Source: Mediterraneibacter massiliensis
GTDB taxonomy: Bacteria; Bacillota; Clostridia; Lachnospirales; Lachnospiraceae
DNA: 64,000 nt
Reading direction: 5' to 3'
Assembly: GCF_001487105.1 (NCBI RefSeq)
Contig: NZ_LN913001.1
Location: forward strand, 1,317,614-1,381,613
Under the pieces are notes generated by a model that made no database searches, was not told the DNA's origin, and worked only from the letters and a program-made list of their open reading frames with translations. This document shows, one piece after another, positions 35,842 through 44,716 of this stretch. The stretch's first letter is position 1, and every line of letters starts with the position of its first letter. The translations under genes were made by a program, and so were the position numbers.

Positions 35842-37194
35842 ATGTCCAAAAATGTAAGAAGGCGCGGCAGAAAACTTGCCCGCAGAAAAAGAGGAAATTG
35901 GTTTACGAGAATGCGTACCTGGCAGAAGGTTTTGCTATGCTTTGCCGGGGTTTTTGTCTGTCTGTTGGCAACAGCAGTGACCTATGTGGCGGCAAAATGG
36001 AATAAAGTCGATACACAGAAGATCAAAGCGGAAGATTTGATCATCAACAAAGAGGTACAGGAAAATATCGATCTGGGAGAAGGGTATACAAATGTAGCCT
36101 TGTTCGGTGTGGATTCCCGTGACGGAAACTTAGGGGAAGGAAATCGTACCGATTGCATCATCGTAGCAAGCTTAAATAATGAGACAAAAGAGATCAAGAT
36201 GGCTTCAATCTATCGGGATACGCTTTTGGATCTGTCAGAAGGGACTTATCAAAAGTGCAATGCGGCATATAGTTTCGGTGGTCCTACTATGGCGGTAAAT
36301 ATGCTGAATATGAATTTGGATCTGGACATCCAGGATTATGTGACTGTGGATTTCGGAGCTATAGCAGACGCGATAGATCTCCTGGGCGGTCTTGAAATGG
36401 ATATTACAGATGAAGAAGCGTACTATATCAGTGAATATTTGCAGGAGACTGCTGACTCAGCCGGGAAAGAAGCACATTTTCTGGATTATGGCGGACATAT
36501 GGTCCTGGATGGAGCGCAGGCGACGACGTATGCGCGGATCCGTTCTACGGAAGGCGGAGATTTTACTCGGACAGAGCGTCAGAGACTTGTGATCGAGAAA
36601 ATTGTAGAAAAGGCGACAAAAACAGATCTTGGAACTTTAAATAAAATTATTGATGAAGTATTTCCACAGATTTCTACCAGCTTTACTCTGCCTGAGATCT
36701 TAAATTATGCAAAAGCATATAAAGACTATAAATTGGCGGGAAATACAGGCTTCCCGATCGATCTGACAACGGACACGCTTTCGGAATTGGGAAGTGTCGT
36801 GATTCCGCAGGATCTAGCGAGCAATGTATCCAAACTTCATGAGTTCTTGTTTGGCACGACCGGGTATACACCGTCGTCTACGGTCAATACACTGAGTGCG
36901 AATATTGCTTATAAAGTAAGTTCTGCGGGCAGTGCGTCGAATACCGGCGATACAGGAACAGATTCTGTAGAAAGTCAATATGTGCAGGATGACAGTAGTT
37001 CTGATATTTCAGAGGATTATGTGGATCCAAATACGTCGGGGACAACAGAGCCGATAGAGCCGGCGCCGCCGGAAGCGCCGCCTACAGAGGACGGTTCACA
37101 AGATACAGGCGGCACAGGAAATACAGACGGCGGCACATCAGGAGACGGCAATACGGGAGACGGAACCAATACAGGAGACGGCACAACAGGATGA
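35842..37194 (+). CDS. LytR-CpsA-Psr (LCP) family glycopolymer ligase
   Basis: 450 aa. A very basic N-terminus (residues 1-25), one membrane helix at about 29-51, and the LCP domain at about 85-260: NVALFGVDSRDGN, GNRTDCIIVASLN, MASIYRDTLLDL, YVTVDFGAIADAIDLLGG, YARIRSTEGGDFTRTERQ. The conserved Arg and Asp residues that hold the polyprenyl diphosphate are present. LCP enzymes move lipid-linked glycopolymers onto peptidoglycan or protein. The C-terminal ~90 residues are a low-complexity Gly/Thr/Asp/Asn tail with repeated GDG and NTGDG units. Its place after the second glycan operon fits attachment of that glycan. Confidence 0.9.
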   Translation: MSKNVRRRGRKLARRKRGNWFTRMRTWQKVLLCFAGVFVCLLATAVTYVAAKWNKVDTQKIKAEDLIINKEVQENIDLGEGYTNVALFGVDSRDGNLGEGNRTDCIIVASLNNETKEIKMASIYRDTLLDLSEGTYQKCNAAYSFGGPTMAVNMLNMNLDLDIQDYVTVDFGAIADAIDLLGGLEMDITDEEAYYISEYLQETADSAGKEAHFLDYGGHMVLDGAQATTYARIRSTEGGDFTRTERQRLVIEKIVEKATKTDLGTLNKIIDEVFPQISTSFTLPEILNYAKAYKDYKLAGNTGFPIDLTTDTLSELGSVVIPQDLASNVSKLHEFLFGTTGYTPSSTVNTLSANIAYKVSSAGSASNTGDTGTDSVESQYVQDDSSSDISEDYVDPNTSGTTEPIEPAPPEAPPTEDGSQDTGGTGNTDGGTSGDGNTGDGTNTGDGTTG

Positions 37195-37220
37195 CGAAAG
37201 TGCAAATATAGGATAAAAAG

Positions 37221-37260
37221 AAAAGTCAGAAGACCGCAAACGTGTTCGTCTGGCTTTTTA
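37221..37260 (+). terminator. Intrinsic terminator after the LCP gene
   Basis: AAAAGTCAGA (37221-37230) pairs with TCTGGCTTTT (37249-37258) with one G-T wobble, followed by T residues. It lies 26 bp after the stop codon. Confidence 0.75.
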
Positions 37261-37301
37261 TATTTAGGAGTAATAATAAAAATGGGATCACAATAAAAAC
37301 G

Positions 37302-37330
37302 TTGTCTTTTTCTGTAAAATGGGTTATAAT
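37302..37330 (+). promoter_or_regulatory. Sigma-A-type promoter for the glucosaminidase-cohesin gene
   Basis: TTGTCT (37302-37307), 17-bp spacer, perfect TATAAT (37325-37330), 77 bp before the ATG at 37408 and downstream of the terminator at 37221. Confidence 0.75.
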
Positions 37331-37407
37331 TTGCGTACAAATATCGTGGGGAGATTTGTAGAAACAAACAGGGAAGTGTAAATAAAAGAATAAACAGGGG
37401 TGATGAA

Positions 37408-39408
37408 ATGAAAAGAAGAATGTCTATTGCATTGTTGTGCTGCTCAATGGCGCTTGGCAATGCTCTTGTAAGTATGCCTGTCAAAGCATCGGATCCTATA
37501 GAAGGAACGGATCCGTACACGGCAGTGGATTTTGAGTCTTATCTGACAGAGCAGGGTTTTCCGGAAAGTTATAAAATTGAATTGAGAAGATTACATGAAG
37601 TATATCCAAACTGGATCTTTGAGGCGCAGCATACAGGGCTTGAATGGGCAGAAGCGCTGCAGGCGGAGAGTATAATCGGAAAGAATCTGGTGCCGGCTTC
37701 CAGTATTAGTTCATGGAAATCTACAGATGACCAGGCGTATGACTGGGATACCGGTGAGTGGGCAGAATTTGACAGCGGCGGATGGGTGGCAGCCTCTCCG
37801 GAGATTATAGGGTATTATATGGATCCTCGGAATTTTTTGGGTGAAGATTCTGTGTTCCAGTTTTTAAAGCAGAGTTATGATCCGCAGACGGAGACAAAAG
37901 AAGGCATCGAAAATATGACCGCAGATTCGTTCCTGGCAGGGACATATGAGGAGAATGGGACACAGTCGTATTCTGCTGCTTTGATTCAGGCCGCGGAAGT
38001 CTCCAATGTGAATCCTTATGTCCTGGCTTCTATGATCATTATGGAGCAAGGCAGAGACGGTACCGGTGATTCGATTTCCGGGACGGTAGCAGGGTATGAA
38101 GGATATTATAATTATTTTAATATCGGAGCGTATAAGACAGCTTCTATGTCCGCGGTAGAAAGAGGCTTGTGGTTTGCAAAAGGATCCGGCGCAGGCGCGG
38201 TTAGTTATGATCGGCCATGGGACGCAAGAATAAAGTCTATCCTGGGCGGCGCCCTGCATTATGGAGAAAATTATGTAAACAAGGGACAGGATACATTATA
38301 TTTGAAGAAATTTAATGTGCAGGGTGATAATCTTTACAATCATCAATACATGGCTAATGTAGCAGGGAGCGCTTCAGAAGGCAGTATTATGTCAGAGGCC
38401 TATACGGCGGCTTTTCGGACAGGAAATCTTACATTTAAGATCCCGGTATATGAAAACATGCCGGAGACAGCCTGCGTACAGCCTACGGGAAATGAGCCTC
38501 CTGTCCGGGAAGACCAGACAAAGCCGGAGGGAGAAAAGAATCCGGATGGTGAGACAAGCGGAAATGGCAGTGCAGAAGAAAATAATCCGAATACAGGAAA
38601 TGACGGAAAGGAAAATATCAGCGGAAATATAGCGCTGACCGACGGCGAGGCGAAAGTGGGAGATACGGTTTCTGTAAAGGCCGTAGTCAGCAGTGAAGAG
38701 GCCTTGATCAGCAAATATTCTGTCAGCTTCATATATGATCCGGAATGTCTGGAATTTGTATCGGAGGATCTGGCAGCTGGAAAGGCAGGAATTGTAAATC
38801 TGGAAGGCGTATTGGATACAGAGGCAAAAGAGGTACAGGCAGATCTCACGTTCAAAGTATTAAAAGCAGGAGAACATTCTATCGGTGTATCGGAAGCAAA
38901 AGTAGTGACAGTAGATGAAGTACTGCTGACAATGAGCAGTCAGGAAGCAGTCATAAAGGGAGTGCAAAATATAGATCAACCGCAGGATGAGACGGTGGGA
39001 GAAGCGGGCTCATCCACTGACGGAACAGGAACACCTGAAAATATACCATCCACGCCATCGACTGACGGAACGGATGGGAACACGCAGCCCCCGGTATCTC
39101 AGAAAGGGGAAGAACAAGGCGTGAGCGGCAGTTCATCTCAGACAAAGCCGAGCAGTGAGCAGAAAGCTTCTGCCACAGGAGAGGAAAAGACAAAACCAAG
39201 ACAAGATGGGCAGAGTAAAACGAAACAAAGGGTGGATAAACATGCGGAAGTGCCAGTTACAAAAGATTCCAATATCAGTGGGATCCTTGGCATAATAGGA
39301 GTGGCGGGGATCGCAAGCGCAGTATTGATCGTTATGACCGTACTTGTGATCGGCGTGGTGTCGGCAAGGCGGAAAGAAGAGGAAGATTCTGTATACAAAG
39401 ATGAATAA
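37408..39408 (+). CDS. Secreted glucosaminidase-like cell-wall hydrolase with cohesin-like domain and C-terminal anchor
   Basis: 666 aa. Signal peptide at residues 1-28 (ends VKAS). Residues about 50-330 look like an endo-beta-N-acetylglucosaminidase of the LytB type: YPNWIFEAQHTGLEW, MDPRNFLGEDSVFQF, AAEVSNVNPYVLASMIIMEQG (catalytic-Glu region), YYNYFNIGAY and GENYVNKGQDTLYLKKFN. After a Gly/Glu/Asn linker comes a cohesin-like domain (about 405-515, SGNIALTDGEAKVGDTVSV to VLLTMSSQEAVI), then a long Ser/Thr/Gln linker and one membrane helix (about 627-653) with a charged cytoplasmic tail. It probably cuts peptidoglycan glycan strands at the surface. The next gene also has a cohesin-like domain. 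Confidence 0.8.
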   Translation: MKRRMSIALLCCSMALGNALVSMPVKASDPIEGTDPYTAVDFESYLTEQGFPESYKIELRRLHEVYPNWIFEAQHTGLEWAEALQAESIIGKNLVPASSISSWKSTDDQAYDWDTGEWAEFDSGGWVAASPEIIGYYMDPRNFLGEDSVFQFLKQSYDPQTETKEGIENMTADSFLAGTYEENGTQSYSAALIQAAEVSNVNPYVLASMIIMEQGRDGTGDSISGTVAGYEGYYNYFNIGAYKTASMSAVERGLWFAKGSGAGAVSYDRPWDARIKSILGGALHYGENYVNKGQDTLYLKKFNVQGDNLYNHQYMANVAGSASEGSIMSEAYTAAFRTGNLTFKIPVYENMPETACVQPTGNEPPVREDQTKPEGEKNPDGETSGNGSAEENNPNTGNDGKENISGNIALTDGEAKVGDTVSVKAVVSSEEALISKYSVSFIYDPECLEFVSEDLAAGKAGIVNLEGVLDTEAKEVQADLTFKVLKAGEHSIGVSEAKVVTVDEVLLTMSSQEAVIKGVQNIDQPQDETVGEAGSSTDGTGTPENIPSTPSTDGTDGNTQPPVSQKGEEQGVSGSSSQTKPSSEQKASATGEEKTKPRQDGQSKTKQRVDKHAEVPVTKDSNISGILGIIGVAGIASAVLIVMTVLVIGVVSARRKEEEDSVYKDE

Positions 39409-39411
39409 ACA

Positions 39412-39440
39412 TAGACATTTTCTTATAAAAAGTGTATGAT
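39412..39440 (+). promoter_or_regulatory. Possible promoter upstream of the second cohesin-like gene
   Basis: TAGACA (39412-39417), 17-bp spacer, TATGAT (39435-39440), 70 bp before the ATG. No terminator is seen between the two cohesin-like genes, so they may also be co-transcribed. Confidence 0.5.
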
Positions 39441-39509
39441 AGTAAAAGAGTCGGTACATACCGTATAGGGTGATGAAACGAGATTAAACACAAAAGAGAG
39501 GAATTCTAC

Positions 39510-40943
39510 ATGAAAGTATTGAAGAAAGCAGCCGCTGTTTTATTATCTGTATGTCTTGCACTGCCATTTGCATATATACACGTAGACGCGGCAGAAGGTT
39601 CTCTTACATTTTCTGATCCAACGACTAAGGTGGGGGAGAATGTAAGTATAGATATGGCAATAGAAGCGGGCGGCGCGGCACTGGGCGACGCGGATGTGAC
39701 GATCAGCTATGATACTGCTGCGCTGGAGTTTGTCAGCGGAGCGGGAGTACAGACAGACGGTTCTGGGAAATTGCGGTATACGGGAAGCGGTACAGGCAGC
39801 GAGACAGAACTTAGGACGACATTGGAGTTCAAAGCGCTCAAGGCCGGAGATACGTCTGTCACGATAGACAGTTATACGGCCTATTTATATTCAGACGAGA
39901 CTTTGAATCTGGCGGAAGGATCTTCGACAGTGAAAGTCGATGCGGCAGATGATGGAAGTACCTCTATAGAAGGTTCGGCTTCAGCCCAAACGGCAGCAGC
40001 GACAGATATAAAAGTAACAGTGGACGGGACAGAATATAGCTTTTCAGAAGCATTTACTTCATCTGATATTCCGGAAGGATATACAGAAACAAAGCTGACT
40101 TTTAATGGGGCAGATAGGAAATTTGTCTGCAGTGAAGGCGGCGTTTATCTTGGATATTTGGTCGATGCGTCAGGCGTGGGGAGTTTTTTCCTTTATAATG
40201 AGGAAGACGCGACCTTCTCTCCCTATGTGGAGATCGCGATTTCCGATACGACATCGATCATCCTGCTCAATGATCCCAAGGCAGTCTCTTTGCCAAAAGC
40301 ATATCAGGAGACAGAATTGATGGTGTTGGATCAGACTTTTCCTACTTGGAACGATGCGGCGAGCAGCAGCCGATATTATATTATTTATGCGCTGAATACG
40401 CGGACTGGGGAAAAGGGCTTGTATCAATATGATATAGAGGATGAGACGTATCAGAATTTTGAGGCGCCGGAAGTGACAGAAGAAAAAGTGGATAACTCTT
40501 TCCTGGGTAAAGTAAAAGATTTTGTTGCCAAACATCTGCTGCTTGCAATGGCTGCAGGAACTGTGTTAGTATTGCTGCTTCTGATCTTGGTTATTGTTCT
40601 GGCAATCAAAGTTTTCCATCGCAATCAGGAACTGGACGACTTGTATGAAGAATATGATATTCCACTAGAGGATGAAAGGCAGGAGAAAGCGCAGACAACG
40701 GACAGATCCAGAAAGCAATTTGTCGGTTATGAAGACGAAGATGAGTACGAAGACGAATATGATGACGAGTACTATGATGACGAGTACGAAGACGATGCAT
40801 ATGAGGATGAGTACTATGACGAGGAAGACGAATTTGACGATGAATATGAAGAAGAAGTAAGCAGAACAAGCAGAAAAGGACAGGGGAGAAAAAACCGTTC
40901 TGATAAGGAAGATGACTATGATATAGATTTCATAGATTTGTAA
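39510..40943 (+). CDS. Membrane-anchored cohesin-like-domain protein with highly acidic cytoplasmic tail
   Basis: 477 aa. Signal peptide at residues 1-28 (FAYIHVDAAEG). Cohesin-like domain at about 29-148: LTFSDPTTKVGENVSIDMAI, VTISYDTAALEFVSG, TLEFKALKAGDTSV. A second soluble region of unknown type follows at about 165-310. One membrane helix lies at about 342-368. The cytoplasmic tail (about 395-455) is an extraordinary run of Asp, Glu and Tyr (units like YEDEYDDEYYDDEYED), ending with a basic KGQGRKNRSDKE patch. The Tyr-rich acidic tail could bind Ca2+ or basic proteins, or be phosphorylated. RBS AGAGAGGAA. Function unknown; it is probably a partner of the upstream hydrolase. Confidence 0.75.
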   Translation: MKVLKKAAAVLLSVCLALPFAYIHVDAAEGSLTFSDPTTKVGENVSIDMAIEAGGAALGDADVTISYDTAALEFVSGAGVQTDGSGKLRYTGSGTGSETELRTTLEFKALKAGDTSVTIDSYTAYLYSDETLNLAEGSSTVKVDAADDGSTSIEGSASAQTAAATDIKVTVDGTEYSFSEAFTSSDIPEGYTETKLTFNGADRKFVCSEGGVYLGYLVDASGVGSFFLYNEEDATFSPYVEIAISDTTSIILLNDPKAVSLPKAYQETELMVLDQTFPTWNDAASSSRYYIIYALNTRTGEKGLYQYDIEDETYQNFEAPEVTEEKVDNSFLGKVKDFVAKHLLLAMAAGTVLVLLLLILVIVLAIKVFHRNQELDDLYEEYDIPLEDERQEKAQTTDRSRKQFVGYEDEDEYEDEYDDEYYDDEYEDDAYEDEYYDEEDEFDDEYEEEVSRTSRKGQGRKNRSDKEDDYDIDFIDL

Positions 40944-40965
40944 TTAATATTTAACAATTAAGAAA

Positions 40966-41013
40966 AGACAAAGCGGCTGGATATGAGAATATCCTGAGTT
41001 GCTTTGTTTTTTT
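40966..41013 (+). terminator. Intrinsic terminator before glmS
   Basis: ACAAAGC near 40968 pairs with GCTTTGT near 41001, with further pairing inside (GGATAT/ATATCC), followed by seven T residues. It separates the cohesin-like gene from glmS. Confidence 0.75.
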
Positions 41014-41015
41014 GA

Positions 41016-41044
41016 TTTACAATTGTTACAAAATTTGTTACAAT
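41016..41044 (+). promoter_or_regulatory. glmS promoter
   Basis: TTTACA (41016-41021), 17-bp spacer, TACAAT (41039-41044), 45 bp before the glmS ATG. The leader is too short for a glmS ribozyme. Confidence 0.7.
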
Positions 41045-41089
41045 ATGTCCCATAATGAAATTATGAATATGCGAAGGGAGCAAGGACTT

Positions 41090-42916
41090 ATGTGTGGTAT
41101 CGTTGGATACATTGGAGACAGACAGGCGGCGCCTATACTGCTGGATGGATTGTCAAAACTGGAATATAGAGGGTATGATTCGGCAGGAATCGCAGTGTTT
41201 GACGGAAACAATATTAATATGACAAAGGCGAAAGGCAGGCTGAAGGTGCTGGAAGAATTGACCCATGATGGAGAGACGCTTCCGGGAGTGATGGGGATCG
41301 GCCATACGAGATGGGCGACACATGGAGAGCCTTCTGACTTAAATGCGCATCCTCATTTGAATAAGAGCGGGAGTATTGCGGTAGTACATAATGGGATCAT
41401 TGAGAACTATTTGAAATTGAAGAAAAAACTGACTAGCAAGGGTTATGAATTTATATCAGATACAGATACAGAAGTGATCGCGCATTTATTGGATTATTAT
41501 TATGACGGGAACCCTTTGCGTGCCATCACCAAAGTTATGCATCGTATGGAAGGGTCTTATGCACTGGGGATTATTTTTAAAGATTTTCCCGGCGAGTTAT
41601 ATTCTGTGCGAAAAGACAGTCCATTGATCGTTGGCCATACGAAGGATGGATGCATTATAGCATCTGATGTGCCGGCGGTACTGAAATATACGAGAGATGT
41701 ATATTTTATCGAAAATGAAGAGATCGTGCGCATGGAAAAAGATACGATGGAGTTTTTCAATGTGGATGAAGAGCAGATCGAGAAAGTGCCTACCCATATC
41801 GAATGGGATGTGGATGCCGCCGAGAAGGGCGGATATGAGCATTTTATGCTGAAGGAAATGTATGAACAGCCAAAAGCGATCACGGATACTTTCTCGCCAA
41901 GAGTGAAGAACAATGAAATCGTGATCGATGAATTAAATATGTCAGATGAGGAAATACGGGCAATCAGAAAAATCATGATTGTTGCCTGTGGTTCAGCTTA
42001 TCATGCAGGCGTAACAGGCAAATATGTGTTTGAAGGTATGGCGAGAATACCAGTGGAGGTAGATCTGGCGTCAGAATTTAGATATCGTGACCCGATTCTG
42101 GAAGAAGGAACGCTTGTTATTGTCATCAGCCAGTCAGGAGAGACGGCAGATTCCCTTGCAGCGCTCCGAGAATCAAAAGAAAGAGGGGCAAAAGTGCTTG
42201 GTATCGTAAATGTCGTAGGCAGTTCGATCGCCAGGGAGGCTGACAATGTTATGTACACTTGGGCAGGACCGGAAATTGCTGTTGCTACTACGAAAGCATA
42301 TTCCAGTCAGTTGATCGCACTGTATCTTCTGGCAATCAAGTTTGCGAAGGCAAAGGGGAATGTGACAGAAGAGCAGGTGAAGATGTATATAGAAGATTTA
42401 AAACGGCTTCCTGAGCAGGTGGAGATGCTATTAAATAATAAGATGAAAATACAAAAATTTGCAAACCGATATTTGGCAGCTCATGAAGTATTTTTCATTG
42501 GAAGAGGGATCGACTATGCGATTTCTATGGAAGGATCTTTGAAATTGAAGGAAATATCCTATATCCATTCGGAAGCATATGCTGCAGGCGAATTAAAGCA
42601 TGGGACAATATCACTGATAGAAGAAGGAACATTAGTAGCAGCAGTACTGACACAGAAAGATCTGTATAAAAAAATGATCAGCAATATGGTTGAGGTAAGT
42701 ACGCGGGGCGCATTCGTGCTGGCAGTGACGAATGAAGGAAATGACGAGGTGGAGCGTGCGGCAGATTATGTGATCTATATTCCGGAAACGAATAAGTTTT
42801 TCGCGAATTCTCTTGCCATCATACCGCTTCAGTTGTTCGCTTATTATATTTCCGTAGGAAGAGGATGCGATGTCGATAAACCAAGAAATTTAGCTAAATC
42901 AGTGACAGTAGAATAA
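41090..42916 (+). CDS. glmS: Glutamine-fructose-6-phosphate aminotransferase (isomerizing)
   Basis: 608 aa, standard GlmS length. The ATG at 41090 is chosen because it places the catalytic Cys at residue 2 (MCGIVGYIGDRQ) after GAAGGGAG; the frame opens upstream but that would bury the nucleophile. Glutaminase domain 1-240 (GYDSAGIAV, GHTRWATHGEPSDLNAHPH) and two SIS domains (VACGSAYHAGVTGKY; ISQSGETADSLAALRE; C-terminal DKPRNLAKSVTVE). It makes glucosamine-6-phosphate, the entry to UDP-GlcNAc for peptidoglycan and the glycans encoded nearby. Confidence 0.97.
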   Translation: MCGIVGYIGDRQAAPILLDGLSKLEYRGYDSAGIAVFDGNNINMTKAKGRLKVLEELTHDGETLPGVMGIGHTRWATHGEPSDLNAHPHLNKSGSIAVVHNGIIENYLKLKKKLTSKGYEFISDTDTEVIAHLLDYYYDGNPLRAITKVMHRMEGSYALGIIFKDFPGELYSVRKDSPLIVGHTKDGCIIASDVPAVLKYTRDVYFIENEEIVRMEKDTMEFFNVDEEQIEKVPTHIEWDVDAAEKGGYEHFMLKEMYEQPKAITDTFSPRVKNNEIVIDELNMSDEEIRAIRKIMIVACGSAYHAGVTGKYVFEGMARIPVEVDLASEFRYRDPILEEGTLVIVISQSGETADSLAALRESKERGAKVLGIVNVVGSSIAREADNVMYTWAGPEIAVATTKAYSSQLIALYLLAIKFAKAKGNVTEEQVKMYIEDLKRLPEQVEMLLNNKMKIQKFANRYLAAHEVFFIGRGIDYAISMEGSLKLKEISYIHSEAYAAGELKHGTISLIEEGTLVAAVLTQKDLYKKMISNMVEVSTRGAFVLAVTNEGNDEVERAADYVIYIPETNKFFANSLAIIPLQLFAYYISVGRGCDVDKPRNLAKSVTVE

Positions 42917-42935
42917 AAAAGTATGTGTATCATAT

Positions 42936-42980
42936 AAAATGGGGATATCGAAGAGAGGGTATTCCCATTTTGTGGGCTTT
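42936..42980 (+). terminator. Intrinsic terminator after glmS
   Basis: AAAATGGGGATA (42936-42947) pairs with TATTCCCATTTT (42960-42971) with one G-T wobble; a short T run follows at 42977. The T-tract is displaced from the stem, so strength is uncertain. Confidence 0.6.
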
Positions 42981-43067
42981 TCAGAGTTTGTTAAATAATT
43001 AAACACAGATTTGACACAAAAGGCGGTTATGATAGGGGTATAGATGAAAGAAAGGAAGGAAATTCTT

Positions 43068-44363
43068 ATGGAAAATCAATATAATTATTATAATCCGCAA
43101 GGACAGCCGGGAAACCAGCAGCCAGGTGAAAATAAAAAGAAAAAAAAGAAAATGCCGAAAGCGATAGCAGTAACGGGACTTGCGCTTTTGTTTGGATTAG
43201 TGTCAAGCGCCACGTTCATATCGGCAAATATCGTGGGAAATAAGATATTTAGATGGAACCAGGCTTCCGAAAAGAGTGTGCGCACTTCGTCTGGACAGAT
43301 CAAAAATAATGCGTCTCTGACGCAGACTTCCAGTGTTGTGACGTCAGACGTTTCAGCGATTGTAGATGAAGTTATGCCGTCTGTTGTGTCAATTACTAAT
43401 ATGAGCGTACAGCAAGTGCAGGATTTTTTTGGCGGTGTTTATGAGCAGAACAGTGAGAGCGCAGGTACCGGAATCATCATTGCGCAGAATGATGAGGAAC
43501 TTTTGATCGTTACGAATAATCATGTGATAGAAGGCAGCGATACGCTGACGGTTACATTTCATGACAATACCAGTGTGGAGGCGGCTCTGAAAGGGACAGA
43601 TGCGGCGCATGATCTGGCGGTGATCGCAGTTCCTTTGTCTTCTATATCAGATGAGACAAAAGAGGAGATAGCCGTCGCAAAACTGGGAGATTCTACTAAG
43701 TTGAAGGCAGGAGAACCTGCGATCGCGATTGGAAATGCATTAGGATACGGACAGTCTGTCACGACTGGGGTGATCAGTGCGACAGATCGATCCAGTTCCC
43801 AGGCAGACGCAGAGAACGGAGAAATTACAGAAGCAGAGCAGAGCAGTGATGTGAAATTAATCCAGACAGACGCGGCTATCAATCCGGGAAACAGCGGCGG
43901 AGCCCTCGTCAATGCAAGTGGAGAAGTGATCGGAATCAATTCTTCCAAACTGGTAGGAGAGACAGTAGAGGGCGTAGGGTATGCGATTCCGATCAGTGAT
44001 GTTTCAGATATCATTACAGACCTTATGAATCAGGAAACAAAGACAAAAGTAGATGAGGATGATCAGGGCGTGATCGGCATTACCGGCTTTGATGTGACGC
44101 AGAAGTATGCACAGCAGTTTAATATGCCTGTCGGCGTCTATATATCAGAAGTGGCAAAAGGTGGCGGCGCTGCCCAGGCAGGTCTGACAAAAGGCAGTAT
44201 TATTACAGGGCTCAATGGTTCAGCGATTACCAGTATGGAGACGCTAAAGAATGAACTGCAGTATTATGAGAAAGGTGACAAGGTCACTTTGACTGTGCAG
44301 ATACCGGAAAGCAATGGAGAATACACGGAAGAAGAAATGGATGTTGTATTAGGAAGAAAATAA
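43068..44363 (+). CDS. HtrA/DegP-family serine protease with PDZ domain
   Basis: 431 aa. The ATG at 43068 (MENQYNYYN) follows AAGGAAGG and is preferred over the ATG 24 bp upstream. A cytoplasmic Gln/Asn/Lys-rich start, one membrane helix at about residues 31-52, then the trypsin-like domain with the triad His in VTNNHVIEG, Asp in AHDLAVIAV and Ser in NPGNSGGALVN. One PDZ domain lies at about 335-420 (GVYISEVAKGGGAAQAGLTKG). It degrades misfolded exported proteins at the outer membrane face. A terminator follows at 44445. Confidence 0.95.
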   Translation: MENQYNYYNPQGQPGNQQPGENKKKKKKMPKAIAVTGLALLFGLVSSATFISANIVGNKIFRWNQASEKSVRTSSGQIKNNASLTQTSSVVTSDVSAIVDEVMPSVVSITNMSVQQVQDFFGGVYEQNSESAGTGIIIAQNDEELLIVTNNHVIEGSDTLTVTFHDNTSVEAALKGTDAAHDLAVIAVPLSSISDETKEEIAVAKLGDSTKLKAGEPAIAIGNALGYGQSVTTGVISATDRSSSQADAENGEITEAEQSSDVKLIQTDAAINPGNSGGALVNASGEVIGINSSKLVGETVEGVGYAIPISDVSDIITDLMNQETKTKVDEDDQGVIGITGFDVTQKYAQQFNMPVGVYISEVAKGGGAAQAGLTKGSIITGLNGSAITSMETLKNELQYYEKGDKVTLTVQIPESNGEYTEEEMDVVLGRK

Positions 44364-44444
44364 AACGAAATAAACATAGGGGCGTGCTGCGGAAACATGG
44401 TGTGTGCCTCGTCAAGTAGACAAATAAAAAATATAAAGTTTTTG

Positions 44445-44476
44445 TGTTGTCCGGTATATACCGGGCAACATTTTTA
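44445..44476 (+). terminator. Intrinsic terminator after htrA-like gene
   Basis: A near-perfect hairpin at 44445-44470 (TGTTGTCCGGTA with its complement, one G-T wobble) followed by a T run. The rest of the 353-bp gap to the LytTR gene holds a possible IS remnant (minus strand, about 44474-44550), an 8-bp inverted repeat at 44633-44649 and a weak promoter. Confidence 0.8.
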
Positions 44477-44632
44477 TGCTGCTAATACTTGTTTTTCGTA
44501 AAATTCCATCGGTACTAGGCTTCTGAGTACATGCCGCGGCGGACAGAACCTTTACTATAGGACAGACGGAAGAAATGTAAAGAAAATAAATATGGTAAAT
44601 TATGACAAATTTCGACAAAGGATGAAAAAGGC

Positions 44633-44666
44633 TTTCTTGCAGCAAGAAAATGTAGTATCGTATATT
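44633..44666 (+). promoter_or_regulatory. Putative operator and promoter of the LytTR/XRE pair
   Basis: TTTCTTGC-A-GCAAGAAA (44633-44649) is a perfect 8-bp inverted repeat with a 1-nt centre. It overlaps a possible -35 (TTGCAG, 44637-44642) that is 18 bp from TATATT (44661-44666). Such a site could bind a dimeric regulator, perhaps one of the two encoded downstream. Confidence 0.45.
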
Positions 44667-44716
44667 AAGTTTATGTGGTGTTTTTCATAAAAAGATGATC
44701 GAGGGAGGAAAGAGCT

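Noticed and set aside
40606..40869. His/Arg-rich minus-strand ORF
   Set aside because: It is the antisense of the Asp/Glu/Tyr tail; the His/Arg richness follows from the complementary codons.
40944..41089. glmS ribozyme/riboswitch in the glmS leader
   Set aside because: Only about 75 bp separate the preceding terminator from the ATG and the promoter fills part of that; there is no room for the ribozyme fold.
43012..43032. TTGACA with TATGAT upstream of the htrA-like gene
   Set aside because: The spacer is only 11 bp, too short for a sigma-A promoter; no better pair was found, so no promoter is called.
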